Shown here: in pieces, positions 24,843 to 33,879 of the stretch
Layout of the letters: each line of letters starts with the position of its first letter
How positions within the stretch are numbered: the first letter of the stretch is position 1
NCBI RefSeq assembly: GCF_042788235.1
Contig: NZ_JBHZOL010000055.1
Coordinates: 23,391-87,390 of the forward strand
Direction of reading: 5' to 3'
Length of the DNA: 64,000 bases
Source of the DNA: Sphaerothrix epifaneia
Lineage (GTDB): Bacteria > Cyanobacteriota > Cyanobacteriia > Phormidesmidales > Phormidesmidaceae
The notes under the pieces: model-generated
Database searches by the model: none
What the model saw: only the letters and a program-made list of their open reading frames with translations
Told to the model about the DNA's origin: nothing
Made by a program: the position numbers and the translations under genes

Positions 24843-25436
24843 AGTTACAGCGATAGCCGCCAGCGGTGAGCCACTTCAATTGCCAAAAGCCGCTGAGAGA
24901 AAAGCTTTGCTTCTGCCGCCTGCCCCCAATTCTCTGCCTTTAGCGATGTTTGTTTACTGGCTAGAGATCTGCACGACAAGCTGAGCCGAGGCAAAAAGCA
25001 TTGCTGTGACCGGGTAAATTTTGATGATTCAGTACAGTTCTTTTGTGCCGTTTTTAGCGGATAGCCTGATGCTGATTCGAGCCAAAGCGATCGCAGCTTT
25101 TGCCTAGTGATTAATACTCAGTAATGTATTAGTGATCTCTCTAGATAGCTCAAGTTTTGCAGTCAGGAATTTAAAGCAAAAAACAAAGCTTGCTACCGCT
25201 GCGCTCAAGCAAACTGGCTGAGAAAAAAAAGGTACAACCCCCCTCAGCGTCTTGATCCCAATCCCATGCTTTTTGATCCCAGCCTGATATTCTATTTCGG
25301 CGAAAATCTTTATGAACGGACTTAATGAGTTTAGGAAAAAGTGGATGTTTGTGGGGTAACAGAACACTCACTCAATATCAGTGCTAGGATTTCCACAGAA
25401 GAAGAAAGATACTAGCAGATAAGGACGTAGTGTTCA
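24843..25436. other. Intergenic region upstream of pnp
   Basis: 594 bp. It begins with repeat copy 3. Around 25220-25257 a short stem (gctgag...ctcagc) surrounds A- and C-runs. The final ~100 bp must contain the pnp leader, often a target of autoregulation in bacteria, but no clear structure was resolved. A 27-codon open frame at 25024 has no ribosome site and is not called. Confidence 0.4.
24847..24948 (-). repeat. Dispersed intergenic repeat, copy 3
   Basis: A full-length copy in the opposite orientation to copy 2. It starts with CAGCGATAGCCGCCAG and ends CTGCCTTTAGCGATG, sharing 'ccaaaagccgctgagagaaaagc' with the complement of copy 2. It begins right after the hybrid kinase stop codon. 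Confidence 0.6.
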
Positions 25437-27587
25437 ATGCAGGAGATTGAAAAGTCAATATCCTTTGATGGACGGGATATTCGACTTAAAGTAGGTTTGT
25501 TAGCGCCTCAAGCAGGCGGAGCAGTGCTCGTCCAGTCGGGCGATACGGCGGTACTGGTGACAGCTACAAGAGCTTCAGGCCGAGAAGGAATTGATTTTTT
25601 GCCCTTATTGGTAGATTACGAAGAGCGACTCTACGCAGCAGGACGAATTCCGGGCGGTTACTTGCGACGTGAAGGCCGTCCTCCAGAGCGAGCCACCCTC
25701 ACCAGCCGCTTAATCGACCGCCCCATGCGCCCCTTGTTTCCCCAGTGGTTGCGTGATGACATTCAAATTGTGGCTACCACATTGTCTATGGACGAGCAGG
25801 TACCCCCTGACGTCTTGGCAGCAACCGGAGCCTCTGTTGCCGTTTTGCTAGCCAAAATTCCTTTTATGGGGCCGATGGCGACTGTGCGGGTAGGGTTGGT
25901 CGGCGACGACTTTATTATTAACCCCACCTACACCGAAATTGAATCGGGAGATCTCGATTTAGTGGTGGCAGGTTCGCCCGACGGCGTCATTATGGTTGAA
26001 GCAGGTGCCAACCAGTTGCCTGAGCAAGATGTGATTGAAGCCATCGACTTTGGCTATGAGGTGGTTCAAGATCTGATTCAGGCACAGCGCGATCTGATTG
26101 CCGAACTTGGCATTGAGATTGTGCAAGAACCTGAGCCAGAGGTAGATTCTACCGTAGACGAGTTTATTCGCGATCGCGCTAGCGAAGGCATTAAGCAAGT
26201 GCTGTCGCAGTTCGACCTCGACAAACATCAGCGCGACGAAAAGCTGGACGTCATCAAAGACGAAGTCGCGGCCAAAATTGAAGAACTGCCCGAAGATGAC
26301 CCCATTCGGGTTGCCACCACCGAAAACACCAAAGCGCTGGGCAAAGCTTTCAAAAGCCTGACCAAAGAGCTAATGCGCAAGCAAATTCTAGATGACGGTG
26401 TGCGGGTTGATGGTCGAAAGCTAGATGAAGTGCGCCCCATTTCAGCCCGCGTAGGTTTGTTGCCGGCTCGGGTACATGGCAGCGGCTTATTTAACCGAGG
26501 GCTAACTCAGGTAATGTCGGTGGTAACGCTGGGAACCCCTGGCGATGCTCAAATGATGGATGATCTGCATCCGGATGAAGAGAAGCGCTATCTACACCAT
26601 TACAACTTCCCTCCTTACTCCGTGGGTGAAACCCGGCCTATGCGTTCTCCTGGGCGGCGAGAAGTCGGTCACGGTGCTTTAGCAGAGCGGGCTTTGGTAC
26701 CAGTTTTACCTGAACAAAAAGACTTTCCCTATGTCATTCGGGTCGTTTCTGAGGTGCTCTCCTCTAATGGCTCAACCTCAATGGGTTCAGTTTGTGGTTC
26801 CACGCTGTCTCTAATGGATGCTGGGGTACCTATCACCAAGCCAGTCAGCGGCGCGGCGATGGGTTTAATCAAAGAAGGCAGCGAAGTACGCATCTTAACC
26901 GACATTCAGGGAATCGAAGATTTTCTGGGGGATATGGACTTTAAGGTAGCAGGGACGGATAGCGGTATCACGGCCTTGCAAATGGATATGAAGATTACAG
27001 GGCTTGATGTTGCCACGATCGCTAAGGCAATCAACCAAGCCAAACCCGCTCGCATGCACATTCTCGAAAAGATGTTGGAGGCGATCGCTAAGCCCCGGCC
27101 AGAGTTATCTCCTTTTGCACCGCGCCTGCTGACCTTCAAGATTGATCCTGAACTCATTGGCATGGTGATTGGCCCTGGTGGCAAAAAAATCAAGAGCATT
27201 GTGGAGCAAACGGGAGCCAAGGTTGATATTGATGACGATGGTACCGTCACGGTATCTTCCATCGAAGGTAGCAAAGCTCAACAGGCTAAAGCCATTATCC
27301 AGGGTATGACAACGCGGCCTGCTGCTGGTGATGTCTATGCTGGTAAAGTAACGCGGGTTATTCCCATTGGAGCTTTTGTTGAGTTCTTACCCGGTCAAGA
27401 GGGTATGATTCACATTTCTCAGCTAGCTGACTACCGCGTTGGCAAAGTAGAGGACGAAGTCACCGTGGGAGATGATGTCATCGTCAAAGTGCGGGATATT
27501 GACGGCAAGGGTCGTATTAACCTCACACGGCTGAACATCCACCCAGATGAAGCCGCAGCGGCGCGTGAAGCGATCGCCCAAAGCTAA
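25437..27587 (+). CDS. pnp: Polyribonucleotide nucleotidyltransferase (PNPase)
   Basis: A 716-residue 3'-5' phosphorolytic exoribonuclease. Domain order is canonical: RNase PH 1 (~10-220), helical linker (~240-300), RNase PH 2 (~310-545, with VSEVLSSNGSTSMGSVCGST and the DGVRVDGR entry), KH (~555-615, GMVIGPGGKKIKSIVEQTG) and S1 (~622-692, GKVTRVIPIGAFVEFLPG). Length and motifs are typical of cyanobacterial PNPase, which also makes the heteropolymeric RNA tails in these organisms. ATG at 25437 follows ATAAGGACGTAG. A strong terminator lies 58 bp beyond the stop. Confidence 0.96.
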   Translation: MQEIEKSISFDGRDIRLKVGLLAPQAGGAVLVQSGDTAVLVTATRASGREGIDFLPLLVDYEERLYAAGRIPGGYLRREGRPPERATLTSRLIDRPMRPLFPQWLRDDIQIVATTLSMDEQVPPDVLAATGASVAVLLAKIPFMGPMATVRVGLVGDDFIINPTYTEIESGDLDLVVAGSPDGVIMVEAGANQLPEQDVIEAIDFGYEVVQDLIQAQRDLIAELGIEIVQEPEPEVDSTVDEFIRDRASEGIKQVLSQFDLDKHQRDEKLDVIKDEVAAKIEELPEDDPIRVATTENTKALGKAFKSLTKELMRKQILDDGVRVDGRKLDEVRPISARVGLLPARVHGSGLFNRGLTQVMSVVTLGTPGDAQMMDDLHPDEEKRYLHHYNFPPYSVGETRPMRSPGRREVGHGALAERALVPVLPEQKDFPYVIRVVSEVLSSNGSTSMGSVCGSTLSLMDAGVPITKPVSGAAMGLIKEGSEVRILTDIQGIEDFLGDMDFKVAGTDSGITALQMDMKITGLDVATIAKAINQAKPARMHILEKMLEAIAKPRPELSPFAPRLLTFKIDPELIGMVIGPGGKKIKSIVEQTGAKVDIDDDGTVTVSSIEGSKAQQAKAIIQGMTTRPAAGDVYAGKVTRVIPIGAFVEFLPGQEGMIHISQLADYRVGKVEDEVTVGDDVIVKVRDIDGKGRINLTRLNIHPDEAAAAREAIAQS

Positions 27588-27644
27588 CGTAAAGGGTCAA
27601 TAACAAATTGGCGTGAGTTGCGGATTCACCTTCGCTACTGTTGT

Positions 27645-27666
27645 AGGGGCTGATATCAAGCCCCTT
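27645..27666 (+). terminator. Rho-independent terminator of pnp
   Basis: A GGGGCT...AGCCCC hairpin is followed directly by TTTTT, 58 bp after the pnp stop. Confidence 0.8.
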
Positions 27667-27688
27667 TTTGCTGAGTAAACTTGTTGGC

Positions 27689-29845
27689 ATGATTAAGCGG
27701 CGTCATTTGCTGCAGTTTGCGGCTGCTAGCCTAACAGCTTTGGGCTGGAACCAGCTCACCCTGAAGCGGCTAGGCGATCGCTATGGTCGCGTCTTGGCTC
27801 AACCGACATCCCGCAAACTGGCTTTGCTCGTAGGCATTAATCAATATCCTGAGTCGGGTTTAATTCCACCGCTCTACGGCTGCCTTAACGACGTTGAATT
27901 GCAGTACCACTTGCTGGTACATCGCTTTGGCTTCAATCCCCAAAACATTCTCAAGGTGACCGATGCTCAGGCAACACGTACGGGGATTTTGCAAGCCTTT
28001 GAAGAACATTTAATCAAACAAGCCAGACCCGATGATGTAGTGGTGTTTCACTATTCTGGTCATGGTTCACGTGTGCTCGATCCCGATCGCGATCACGCTG
28101 ATGGCCTCAACAGCACCTTAGTACCCGTCGATGCCGTTTTGCCCCCCGGATTTCCGCAGCAAGGGGGCATAGTTGCAGACATTACCGGGCATACACTGTT
28201 TTTGTTAATGGCAGCCCTGCCGACTGACCAAGTCACCTTTGTTTTAGATAGCTGCCATGCGGGTGGCGGCACGCGTGGTAATTTGCGAGTGCGATCGCGG
28301 AGTGGAGGTGCCCAGCTCGAAATGAGCGAGGCAGAACGAGCTTACCAAGCTCAATGGCTGACCCGCTTAAATCTTTCCCCCGCCGATTTTATTGCCCGAC
28401 GGCGACAGGGGATTGCCCAAGGGGCGGCGATCGCCGCTGCCAAGCGGGATCAATTGGCCGCAGACGCACCCTTTGAAGATTTTTTTGCTGGTGCCTTTAC
28501 CTATACCCTCACCCAGTATCTCTGGCAGCAGCCTACCGATGAAGCTTTTGTGAGTGCAATTGCCAACGTAGCCCGTACCACAACCCGCCTTTCGTTAAGT
28601 GAGCAAGAGCCGCAGCTCGAAATGCTATTAACCGCCAATCGGCAAGCACCCGTATACTTTTTAGCCAAGCAAACCCCACCAGCTGAAGCCGTCATCACCA
28701 AGGTGGAAGGAACCCAAGCCGAAGTTTGGCTAGGGGGGCTAGAACCCAATAGCCTAGCGGCTTTTCAGCAAGCAGCAGTCTTGAGTGCGGTCAATCTAGC
28801 CGGGGAATCGCAGGGGTTAGTCCAAATTGTGTCGCGGCAGGGGCTAGTCGCTGAGGCCAGATTATTGCAGGCGATCGCACCGGGTTCGCTCCTGCAAGAA
28901 CAGGCTCGTTCTATTCCAGCAACTGTCGCCTTGCGCATTGGGCTGCATGAATCTCTCGGCGACCAGCTAGCTGATGTCCGAACAGCTTTACAAGGGCTGT
29001 CACGTATTCAACCAATGGCTCTACAGCAGCAAGCCGTCGATTACATTTTGGCCCGCTTTTCGCCCGATTTAGCGCAAGCGTCCGGTGGCGGGTTTGCCTC
29101 TGGTAGCCTCGGCTTATTTTCGCCAGCAATGGTGCCAATTCCAGGTTCGTTCGGCGCGGCTGACGAAACGGCTACGGCTGCGGTTGAACGGCTACAGGCC
29201 AAACTGCGATCGCTGCTAGCGGCTCGTCTGGTCAAACTTACCCTTAATACTCACACCTCGCGGCTCGACATAGCTGTCACCATGACGCCAGTCAATCAAA
29301 GCCAACCGTTTGTCACGCAAGCAATGACCGTACGCGGAGGAGGGGCAGTGGCTCCTCAGCCCAGTATCACTCAACTACCGCTAGAGACCGCTATCGAGTT
29401 TTTCATTCATAACCGGGAGCCGCAAGACCTCTACCTCAGCGTTTTAGTCATTGACGCAACCGGAGAAATAACGGTCATTTTTCCCAATCAGTGGACAACC
29501 CTAGCAGCGGTAACGCGGCTCAGAGCCGGAGAGATTATGAGACTGCCCGATCCAAGTCGAGATAGCTTTCAGATCGTCACCCAACCCCCCTTAGGCGCGA
29601 CTGAGGTTCTCATGATTGCTAGCACTAATCCGTTAGACGAGGCACTACGAGCCTTACGCAACCTTGCCGCCCAATCGAGTCAGAGCCGTGGCCCCGTAGC
29701 GCTTAGCGAACCCACTGCGGTGATTGATAGCTTATTGAACGATCTCAGCGGCAAAACTCGCGGTCGTCCGTCAGAACTTCCCTCAAACAATCTTCTCGAT
29801 ACTCGCCAGCTAGCAGCGCTATCAATTACTTTTGAAGTGGTCTAA
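27689..29845 (+). CDS. Tat-exported caspase-like protease with C-terminal DUF4384
   Basis: A 718-residue caspase-fold protein (orthocaspase-like). The N-terminus MIKRRHLLQFAAASLTALGW is a twin-arginine signal, so export to the periplasm or thylakoid lumen is expected. From this start the catalytic dyad is H125 (VVVFHYSGHGSR) and C189 (FVLDSCHAGG); substrate-pocket D-rich loops (DPDRDHADG) follow the His. The C-terminal third includes a DUF4384-type domain (FFIHNREPQDLYLSVLVID, G-E-I-T-V-I-F-P-N). The ATG at 27689 is chosen over a TTG seven codons earlier because it opens the Tat signal. Cyanobacterial orthocaspases cleave after Arg/Lys and are tied to stress and cell death; the role here is inference. 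Confidence 0.9.
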   Translation: MIKRRHLLQFAAASLTALGWNQLTLKRLGDRYGRVLAQPTSRKLALLVGINQYPESGLIPPLYGCLNDVELQYHLLVHRFGFNPQNILKVTDAQATRTGILQAFEEHLIKQARPDDVVVFHYSGHGSRVLDPDRDHADGLNSTLVPVDAVLPPGFPQQGGIVADITGHTLFLLMAALPTDQVTFVLDSCHAGGGTRGNLRVRSRSGGAQLEMSEAERAYQAQWLTRLNLSPADFIARRRQGIAQGAAIAAAKRDQLAADAPFEDFFAGAFTYTLTQYLWQQPTDEAFVSAIANVARTTTRLSLSEQEPQLEMLLTANRQAPVYFLAKQTPPAEAVITKVEGTQAEVWLGGLEPNSLAAFQQAAVLSAVNLAGESQGLVQIVSRQGLVAEARLLQAIAPGSLLQEQARSIPATVALRIGLHESLGDQLADVRTALQGLSRIQPMALQQQAVDYILARFSPDLAQASGGGFASGSLGLFSPAMVPIPGSFGAADETATAAVERLQAKLRSLLAARLVKLTLNTHTSRLDIAVTMTPVNQSQPFVTQAMTVRGGGAVAPQPSITQLPLETAIEFFIHNREPQDLYLSVLVIDATGEITVIFPNQWTTLAAVTRLRAGEIMRLPDPSRDSFQIVTQPPLGATEVLMIASTNPLDEALRALRNLAAQSSQSRGPVALSEPTAVIDSLLNDLSGKTRGRPSELPSNNLLDTRQLAALSITFEVV

Positions 29846-29856
29846 TCGGCTGTGGG

Positions 29857-30216
29857 CTAGGCAGCGCAGCGTTGCTGCTCAATGCAACTTAGCAAAACTT
29901 CTGACCCAAACGGCTTAACGATGTAATCATTAGCGCCAACCTGCCGCCCAATTGCTAGATCTTCTGAGTCCGATCTAGCGGTGACGAAAATGACGGGTTC
30001 TTGATAGCCTGCCTGACGCAAAGACTGACAAATTTCGGGGCCAGTCAAGCTCGGTAGCTGCCAGTCTAGCAAAACCAGGTCAGGCCCTAGCGTCTGGGCG
30101 ACGGCCAAGCCCACCAAGCCATCATAGGCAACCGTCACTTGGTAGCCTGCATCCAGCAGTTCTAGCTCCATGAGCTTGGCGGTGTTGGGATTATCTTCTA
30201 TCAGCAAAATATGCAT
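29857..30216 (-). CDS. Stand-alone response regulator receiver
   Basis: A 119-residue protein that is only a receiver domain. Acidic residues E7/D8 (ILLIEDNPN), phospho-acceptor D51 (LVLLDWQLPS), the T/S position in FVTARSD and K101 (YIVKPFG) are all present. There is no output domain, so it may act as a phosphorelay intermediate, as CheY does, or partner with the hybrid kinase upstream. The ATG at 30216 (MHILLIEDN) is preferred to an upstream start. It ends 11 bp from the convergent caspase-like gene. Confidence 0.87.
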   Translation of the reverse strand: MHILLIEDNPNTAKLMELELLDAGYQVTVAYDGLVGLAVAQTLGPDLVLLDWQLPSLTGPEICQSLRQAGYQEPVIFVTARSDSEDLAIGRQVGANDYIVKPFGSEVLLSCIEQQRCAA

Positions 30217-30524
30217 AGCCAATATCATCTCTCAGGGTTGTTTGATAGCTTCAGTATGACCAGGTGATCTGAATCACTTGTGACCCCAGCCTGAGAGCTA
30301 GCTGAGAAGATAAAAGTTTTGTCCAACAGCCTGTAAGACAGGCTATTGCCAATGTGCCGCAAAAAACGAAGCTAAGCCGCGCCCAAGGTTTGAACAACTG
30401 TTTTTGTTGCCACAAGCAGCCAGCAGAAAGGCTTTCTGTAAGAAACTTTCAGCCATTTGAGCGTCTAACTCCAGTGACTACGGCTATACACCAACCCTAT
30501 GGGTCGGAGGCGGGTCGCCCCTGG
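30217..30524. other. Intergenic region with repeat copy 4
   Basis: 308 bp between the receiver gene and the 81-residue gene. Most of it is occupied by a diverged repeat copy. 'gcctgtaagacaggc' at ~30328-30343 is a short perfect hairpin without a T-run. Confidence 0.4.
30368..30489 (+). repeat. Dispersed intergenic repeat, copy 4 (diverged left end)
   Basis: The right part is clear: 'cagcagaaaggctttctg...actttcagcca...' ending GTGACTACGGCTATA. The left end is only weakly similar to other copies. Confidence 0.5.
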
Positions 30525-30770
30525 CTAAACGTTTGCAGACGAGGTGACGGCTTCGCCAGCTTGCTGCTGCGCTTCACAAGGCTCAAGCTGATAGCCCAAA
30601 ACCTGAACGCCTTTGCAAAAAAAGCCCAGTTTGGGGTGCATTTCAAAAGCAGGTTGCTGCTTTTGGATCCACTCTTGTTCGGTAAAAATGAGAAAGCGCT
30701 GATTACCACGAGCCAGTCGCACAGGAAGACGGCGGCTACGGGAAACTAAAGTGTGAGTTGGAGTGAACAT
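30525..30770 (-). CDS. Conserved-looking small protein, function unknown
   Basis: An 81-residue soluble protein. Its middle (SRRLPVRLARGNQRFLIFTE, then EMHPKLGFFCKGVQVLGY) has the alternating hydrophobic pattern of a small beta fold and ordinary coding composition. I do not recognise a named family, though similar short proteins are common in cyanobacteria. No strong ribosome site precedes the ATG. Two overlapping frames on either strand in this interval look less protein-like. It stands alone between a stand-alone receiver gene and clpC. Confidence 0.55.
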   Translation of the reverse strand: MFTPTHTLVSRSRRLPVRLARGNQRFLIFTEQEWIQKQQPAFEMHPKLGFFCKGVQVLGYQLEPCEAQQQAGEAVTSSANV

Positions 30771-31168
30771 AGCTAACGTTAATCTTCAGTTTTTAAGTAT
30801 CTACACACCTTGCCAGCCAGGCGATACAGCTATTTAGCCTGAAGTGACTGCATTTGTGTGAATACAAGTTAACAGATAATATTAAATTGTGTAAATACTT
30901 CTCAGGTAGGACGCGATCGCGGCTGCTGACCCGATCGCCCATAAACTTTTAGTAGATTTACCGAAGAACTTGCCAAAGCTTGACCCTACCTGCTTTGCTT
31001 CGGCTCTCCTCACTGCCAATTCACCGTATTTGTCGTTACATTGGCAATCAAGACAGGAAATATAAGTTAACAGGTTTATGACAGCGCTAGAGAAAGCACA
31101 ATCAACAGCGCTTTTCACAGCTCTCAGAGGATGCGAGAGCCTGACACACCCTGGTAGAGGATAGACAT
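30771..31168. other. clpC upstream region
   Basis: 398 bp before clpC. AT-rich at its left side, with a HIP1-containing stretch near 30913. The last 60 bp contain an imperfect hairpin 'ctctcagaggatgcgagag' and GTAGAGGATAG before the clpC ATG. A 78-codon minus-strand frame here shows no protein-like features and is not called. Confidence 0.4.
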
Positions 31169-33646
31169 ATGTTTGAACGGTTTACCAATACAGCGATCGC
31201 TGTCATCCTAAGAGCGCAAGAGGAGGCTCGCGCCCTCGGTCATAGTTTTGTTGGCACTGAGCAGCTCTTATTAGGTTTGCTCAAAGAAGGCTCCAGTGTA
31301 GCCGCCAAGGTTTTAGACGATGTAGGGGTAACGCTGCCAGAAGCGCGTAAAGAAGTTGAGGCTATCATCGGTCGTGGTAAAGGCAAAGTTCCGGCAGAAG
31401 TTCCCTTTACCCCCAAGGTAAAACAGGTTTTTGAGCAAGCGTTTCAAGAAGCTCGCAAACTTGACAATCCTTACATTGAACCCGCCCACATTTTGCTGAG
31501 TCTGACGCAAAGTGGCGAAAGTGTAGCTTATAAAGTGCTGAGCAATTTAGGGGCTAATCCGGCTGAAATTCGAACTCGGCTTATTCAAGCTCTAGGAGAA
31601 GCCGCCGCTGCTCCGGCGGGAACGGCTAGCCGTCGGGGCGTGTTTCGGCAGTCACCCCAGCGCTCTAAAGGCAAAGCCCTTGAAGAGTTCGGTAACGATC
31701 TGACGCAGCAAGCGGCTGAAGGCAAGATCGATCCGGTTGTGGGTCGGCACCTAGAAATTGAGCGGGTGGTACAAATTTTAGGCCGCCGGACTAAGAATAA
31801 TCCGGTTCTGGTGGGTGAACCAGGGGTGGGCAAGACCGCGATCGCGGAAGGATTAGCCCAGCGCATTGTTAATCAAGACGTACCTGAGAGCCTGCTAGAC
31901 AAGCGAGTGATTAGCCTTGATATGGGTTTGGTTGTCTCAGGCACTCGCTTTCGAGGCGATTTTGAAGAGCGTCTTAGCCAGATTATTGCCGAAGTGCGGC
32001 AAGACCCCAATGTCATTTTGGTGATTGATGAAATTCACACCTTAGTAGGGGCAGGCTCGTTAGATGGCGGCATGGACGCTGCCAACATGCTGAAACCAGC
32101 TCTGGCCAGAGGCGAACTCCAGTGCATTGGAGCTACCACCTTAGACGAGTACCGCAAGCACATTGAGCGGGACGCGGCTTTAGAGCGGCGCTTTCAATCG
32201 GTTATGGTGGCTCCGCCTTCAGTAGAAGAAACGCTGGAAATTTTGCAGGGGTTACGCGGTCGCTATGAGCAATTTCACAACTTGCTAATTTCTGACGCGG
32301 CTTTAGAGGCGGCTGCCAAGCTTTCTGATCGCTACATCAGCGATCGCCATCTGCCCGATAAAGCCATTGACCTGATTGACGAGGCCGGGTCGCGAGTCCG
32401 TCTGCGCCACACGCGTCCCTCAGCCAAAAAAGAAATCAAGCAAGCGCTAAGGCAGGTCAAGCAAGCGCTAGATAGTGCCGTTCAGGTTCAAGATTTTGTT
32501 CAAGCCACTGAATTACGCGATCGCCAGCAATCTTTGCAACAGCAACTGGTTGAAGCGGCAGGCGAGGTTAACCAGCTTGAACGTCCGCTGGTAGATGTCA
32601 ATGATATTGCCGATATTGTTTCCAGTTGGACAGGCATTCCTGTTAACCAGCTAACTGAGTCTGAGTCAGCTATGTTGCTGCACTTAGAAGACACGCTACA
32701 CGAGCGGCTCATCGGTCAAGAAGAAGCCGTCGTAGCGGTTTCACGAGCGATTCGGCGGGCGCGGGTCGGTCTTGCTAGCCCTGAGCGTCCCATTGCCAGC
32801 CTGTTCTTCTCTGGGCCTACAGGCGTTGGTAAAACAGAACTGGCTAAGGCACTTGCGGCGGCTGTTTTTGGCGCAGAAGACGCCATGATTCGCCTGGACA
32901 TGTCAGAGTTTATGGAAAGCCATACGGTCTCCAAGCTGATTGGCTCACCGCCCGGTTATGTGGGCTATGACGAAGGAGGACAGTTGACCGAAGCGGTGCG
33001 GCGACGACCTTACACGGTGATCTTGCTGGATGAGATCGAAAAAGCTCACCCAGATGTGTTCAACATCCTGCTGCAGGTGCTAGACGATGGTCGTCTGAGC
33101 GATGCTAAAGGGCGAGTAGTCAGCTTCAAAAATACCTTGCTGATTATGACCTCCAACATCGGTTCGAAGGTAATTGAAAAAGGCGGCGGCGGCTTAGGTT
33201 TTGAGTTGGGCTTTGAAGACTCTGCTACGGCTCAATACCATCGCATTCGCAATTTGGTGAACGAAGAACTGAAGCAGTTCTTCCGTCCAGAGTTGCTCAA
33301 CCGCTTAGACGAAATTATCGTCTTCCGCCAGCTCAATCGCGATGAAGTGATTGAAATCGCGGCTCTGATGATGCGCGAAGTTGAGAAGCGCCTAAGCGAT
33401 CGCCAGATCAAGCTCCAGATCAGCGATGCCTTTAAAGCACGGCTAATTACTGACGGGTACGACCCCAGCTATGGTGCTAGACCCATGCGGCGGGCGATCG
33501 CTCGTTTGATTGAAGACAACCTAGCTGAAGCGATTTTAGCTGGTGAGCTAGAAGCAGGTGACACGGCATTTTTAGACGTCGATGATGATGGTCAAGTACA
33601 CGTCAGTCCAGCCCGTGAACCCGCTTTAGCAGGGGCGAGCCGATAA
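31169..33646 (+). CDS. clpC: ATP-dependent Clp protease ATP-binding subunit ClpC
   Basis: An 825-residue Hsp100 unfoldase that feeds substrates to ClpP. Order: double Clp-N repeat (~1-145, MFERFTNTAIAVILRAQEEA), AAA-1 with Walker A GEPGVGKTA (~217) and Walker B VILVIDEIHTLVGAG, a UVR/middle region (~410-470), AAA-2 with GPTGVGKTELAKA and VILLDEIEKAHPDVF, then the ClpB D2-small domain ending R-P-M-R-R-A-I. Length and UVR linker mark it as ClpC rather than ClpB. In cyanobacteria ClpC is essential, and it is the ancestor of the plastid Hsp93 import motor. A strong terminator follows. Confidence 0.96.
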   Translation: MFERFTNTAIAVILRAQEEARALGHSFVGTEQLLLGLLKEGSSVAAKVLDDVGVTLPEARKEVEAIIGRGKGKVPAEVPFTPKVKQVFEQAFQEARKLDNPYIEPAHILLSLTQSGESVAYKVLSNLGANPAEIRTRLIQALGEAAAAPAGTASRRGVFRQSPQRSKGKALEEFGNDLTQQAAEGKIDPVVGRHLEIERVVQILGRRTKNNPVLVGEPGVGKTAIAEGLAQRIVNQDVPESLLDKRVISLDMGLVVSGTRFRGDFEERLSQIIAEVRQDPNVILVIDEIHTLVGAGSLDGGMDAANMLKPALARGELQCIGATTLDEYRKHIERDAALERRFQSVMVAPPSVEETLEILQGLRGRYEQFHNLLISDAALEAAAKLSDRYISDRHLPDKAIDLIDEAGSRVRLRHTRPSAKKEIKQALRQVKQALDSAVQVQDFVQATELRDRQQSLQQQLVEAAGEVNQLERPLVDVNDIADIVSSWTGIPVNQLTESESAMLLHLEDTLHERLIGQEEAVVAVSRAIRRARVGLASPERPIASLFFSGPTGVGKTELAKALAAAVFGAEDAMIRLDMSEFMESHTVSKLIGSPPGYVGYDEGGQLTEAVRRRPYTVILLDEIEKAHPDVFNILLQVLDDGRLSDAKGRVVSFKNTLLIMTSNIGSKVIEKGGGGLGFELGFEDSATAQYHRIRNLVNEELKQFFRPELLNRLDEIIVFRQLNRDEVIEIAALMMREVEKRLSDRQIKLQISDAFKARLITDGYDPSYGARPMRRAIARLIEDNLAEAILAGELEAGDTAFLDVDDDGQVHVSPAREPALAGASR

Positions 33647-33680
33647 AAGTTAGCCCAGTCGTTTGTCTATCCTTCACTAA

Positions 33681-33712
33681 AGCTCCTTGGCTATGGCCAG
33701 GGAGCTTTTTTT
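33681..33712 (+). terminator. Rho-independent terminator of clpC
   Basis: Stem AGCTCC-TTGGC / GGCCA-GGGAGCT followed by a run of seven T. It begins 35 bp after the clpC stop. Confidence 0.88.
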
Positions 33713-33734
33713 AGCCAGTGTCCTCAACCATGCC

Positions 33735-33838
33735 TACAGCTTTAGCCACAAGCGCTAAGACACTTTAATGACTGCAAGCCCCTGACAGAAAAGCTGTCCT
33801 TTTGCTCTGTGCCCTCAGCCTTCTGCCTTTAGCTATAC
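33735..33838 (-). repeat. Dispersed intergenic repeat, copy 5
   Basis: Full-length reverse-oriented copy: begins TACAGCTTTAGCCACA and ends CTGCCTTTAGCTATA. It lies in the gap between the clpC terminator and dapB. Confidence 0.6.
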
Positions 33839-33879
33839 AATGCCCATGATAAGAAAGACGAGAAAACTGTGAGTGTGTC

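Noticed and set aside
30882..31118. 78-codon minus frame upstream of clpC
   Set aside because: No ribosome site, Ala/Ser/Cys-rich shadow-like composition, and it occupies the clpC leader.
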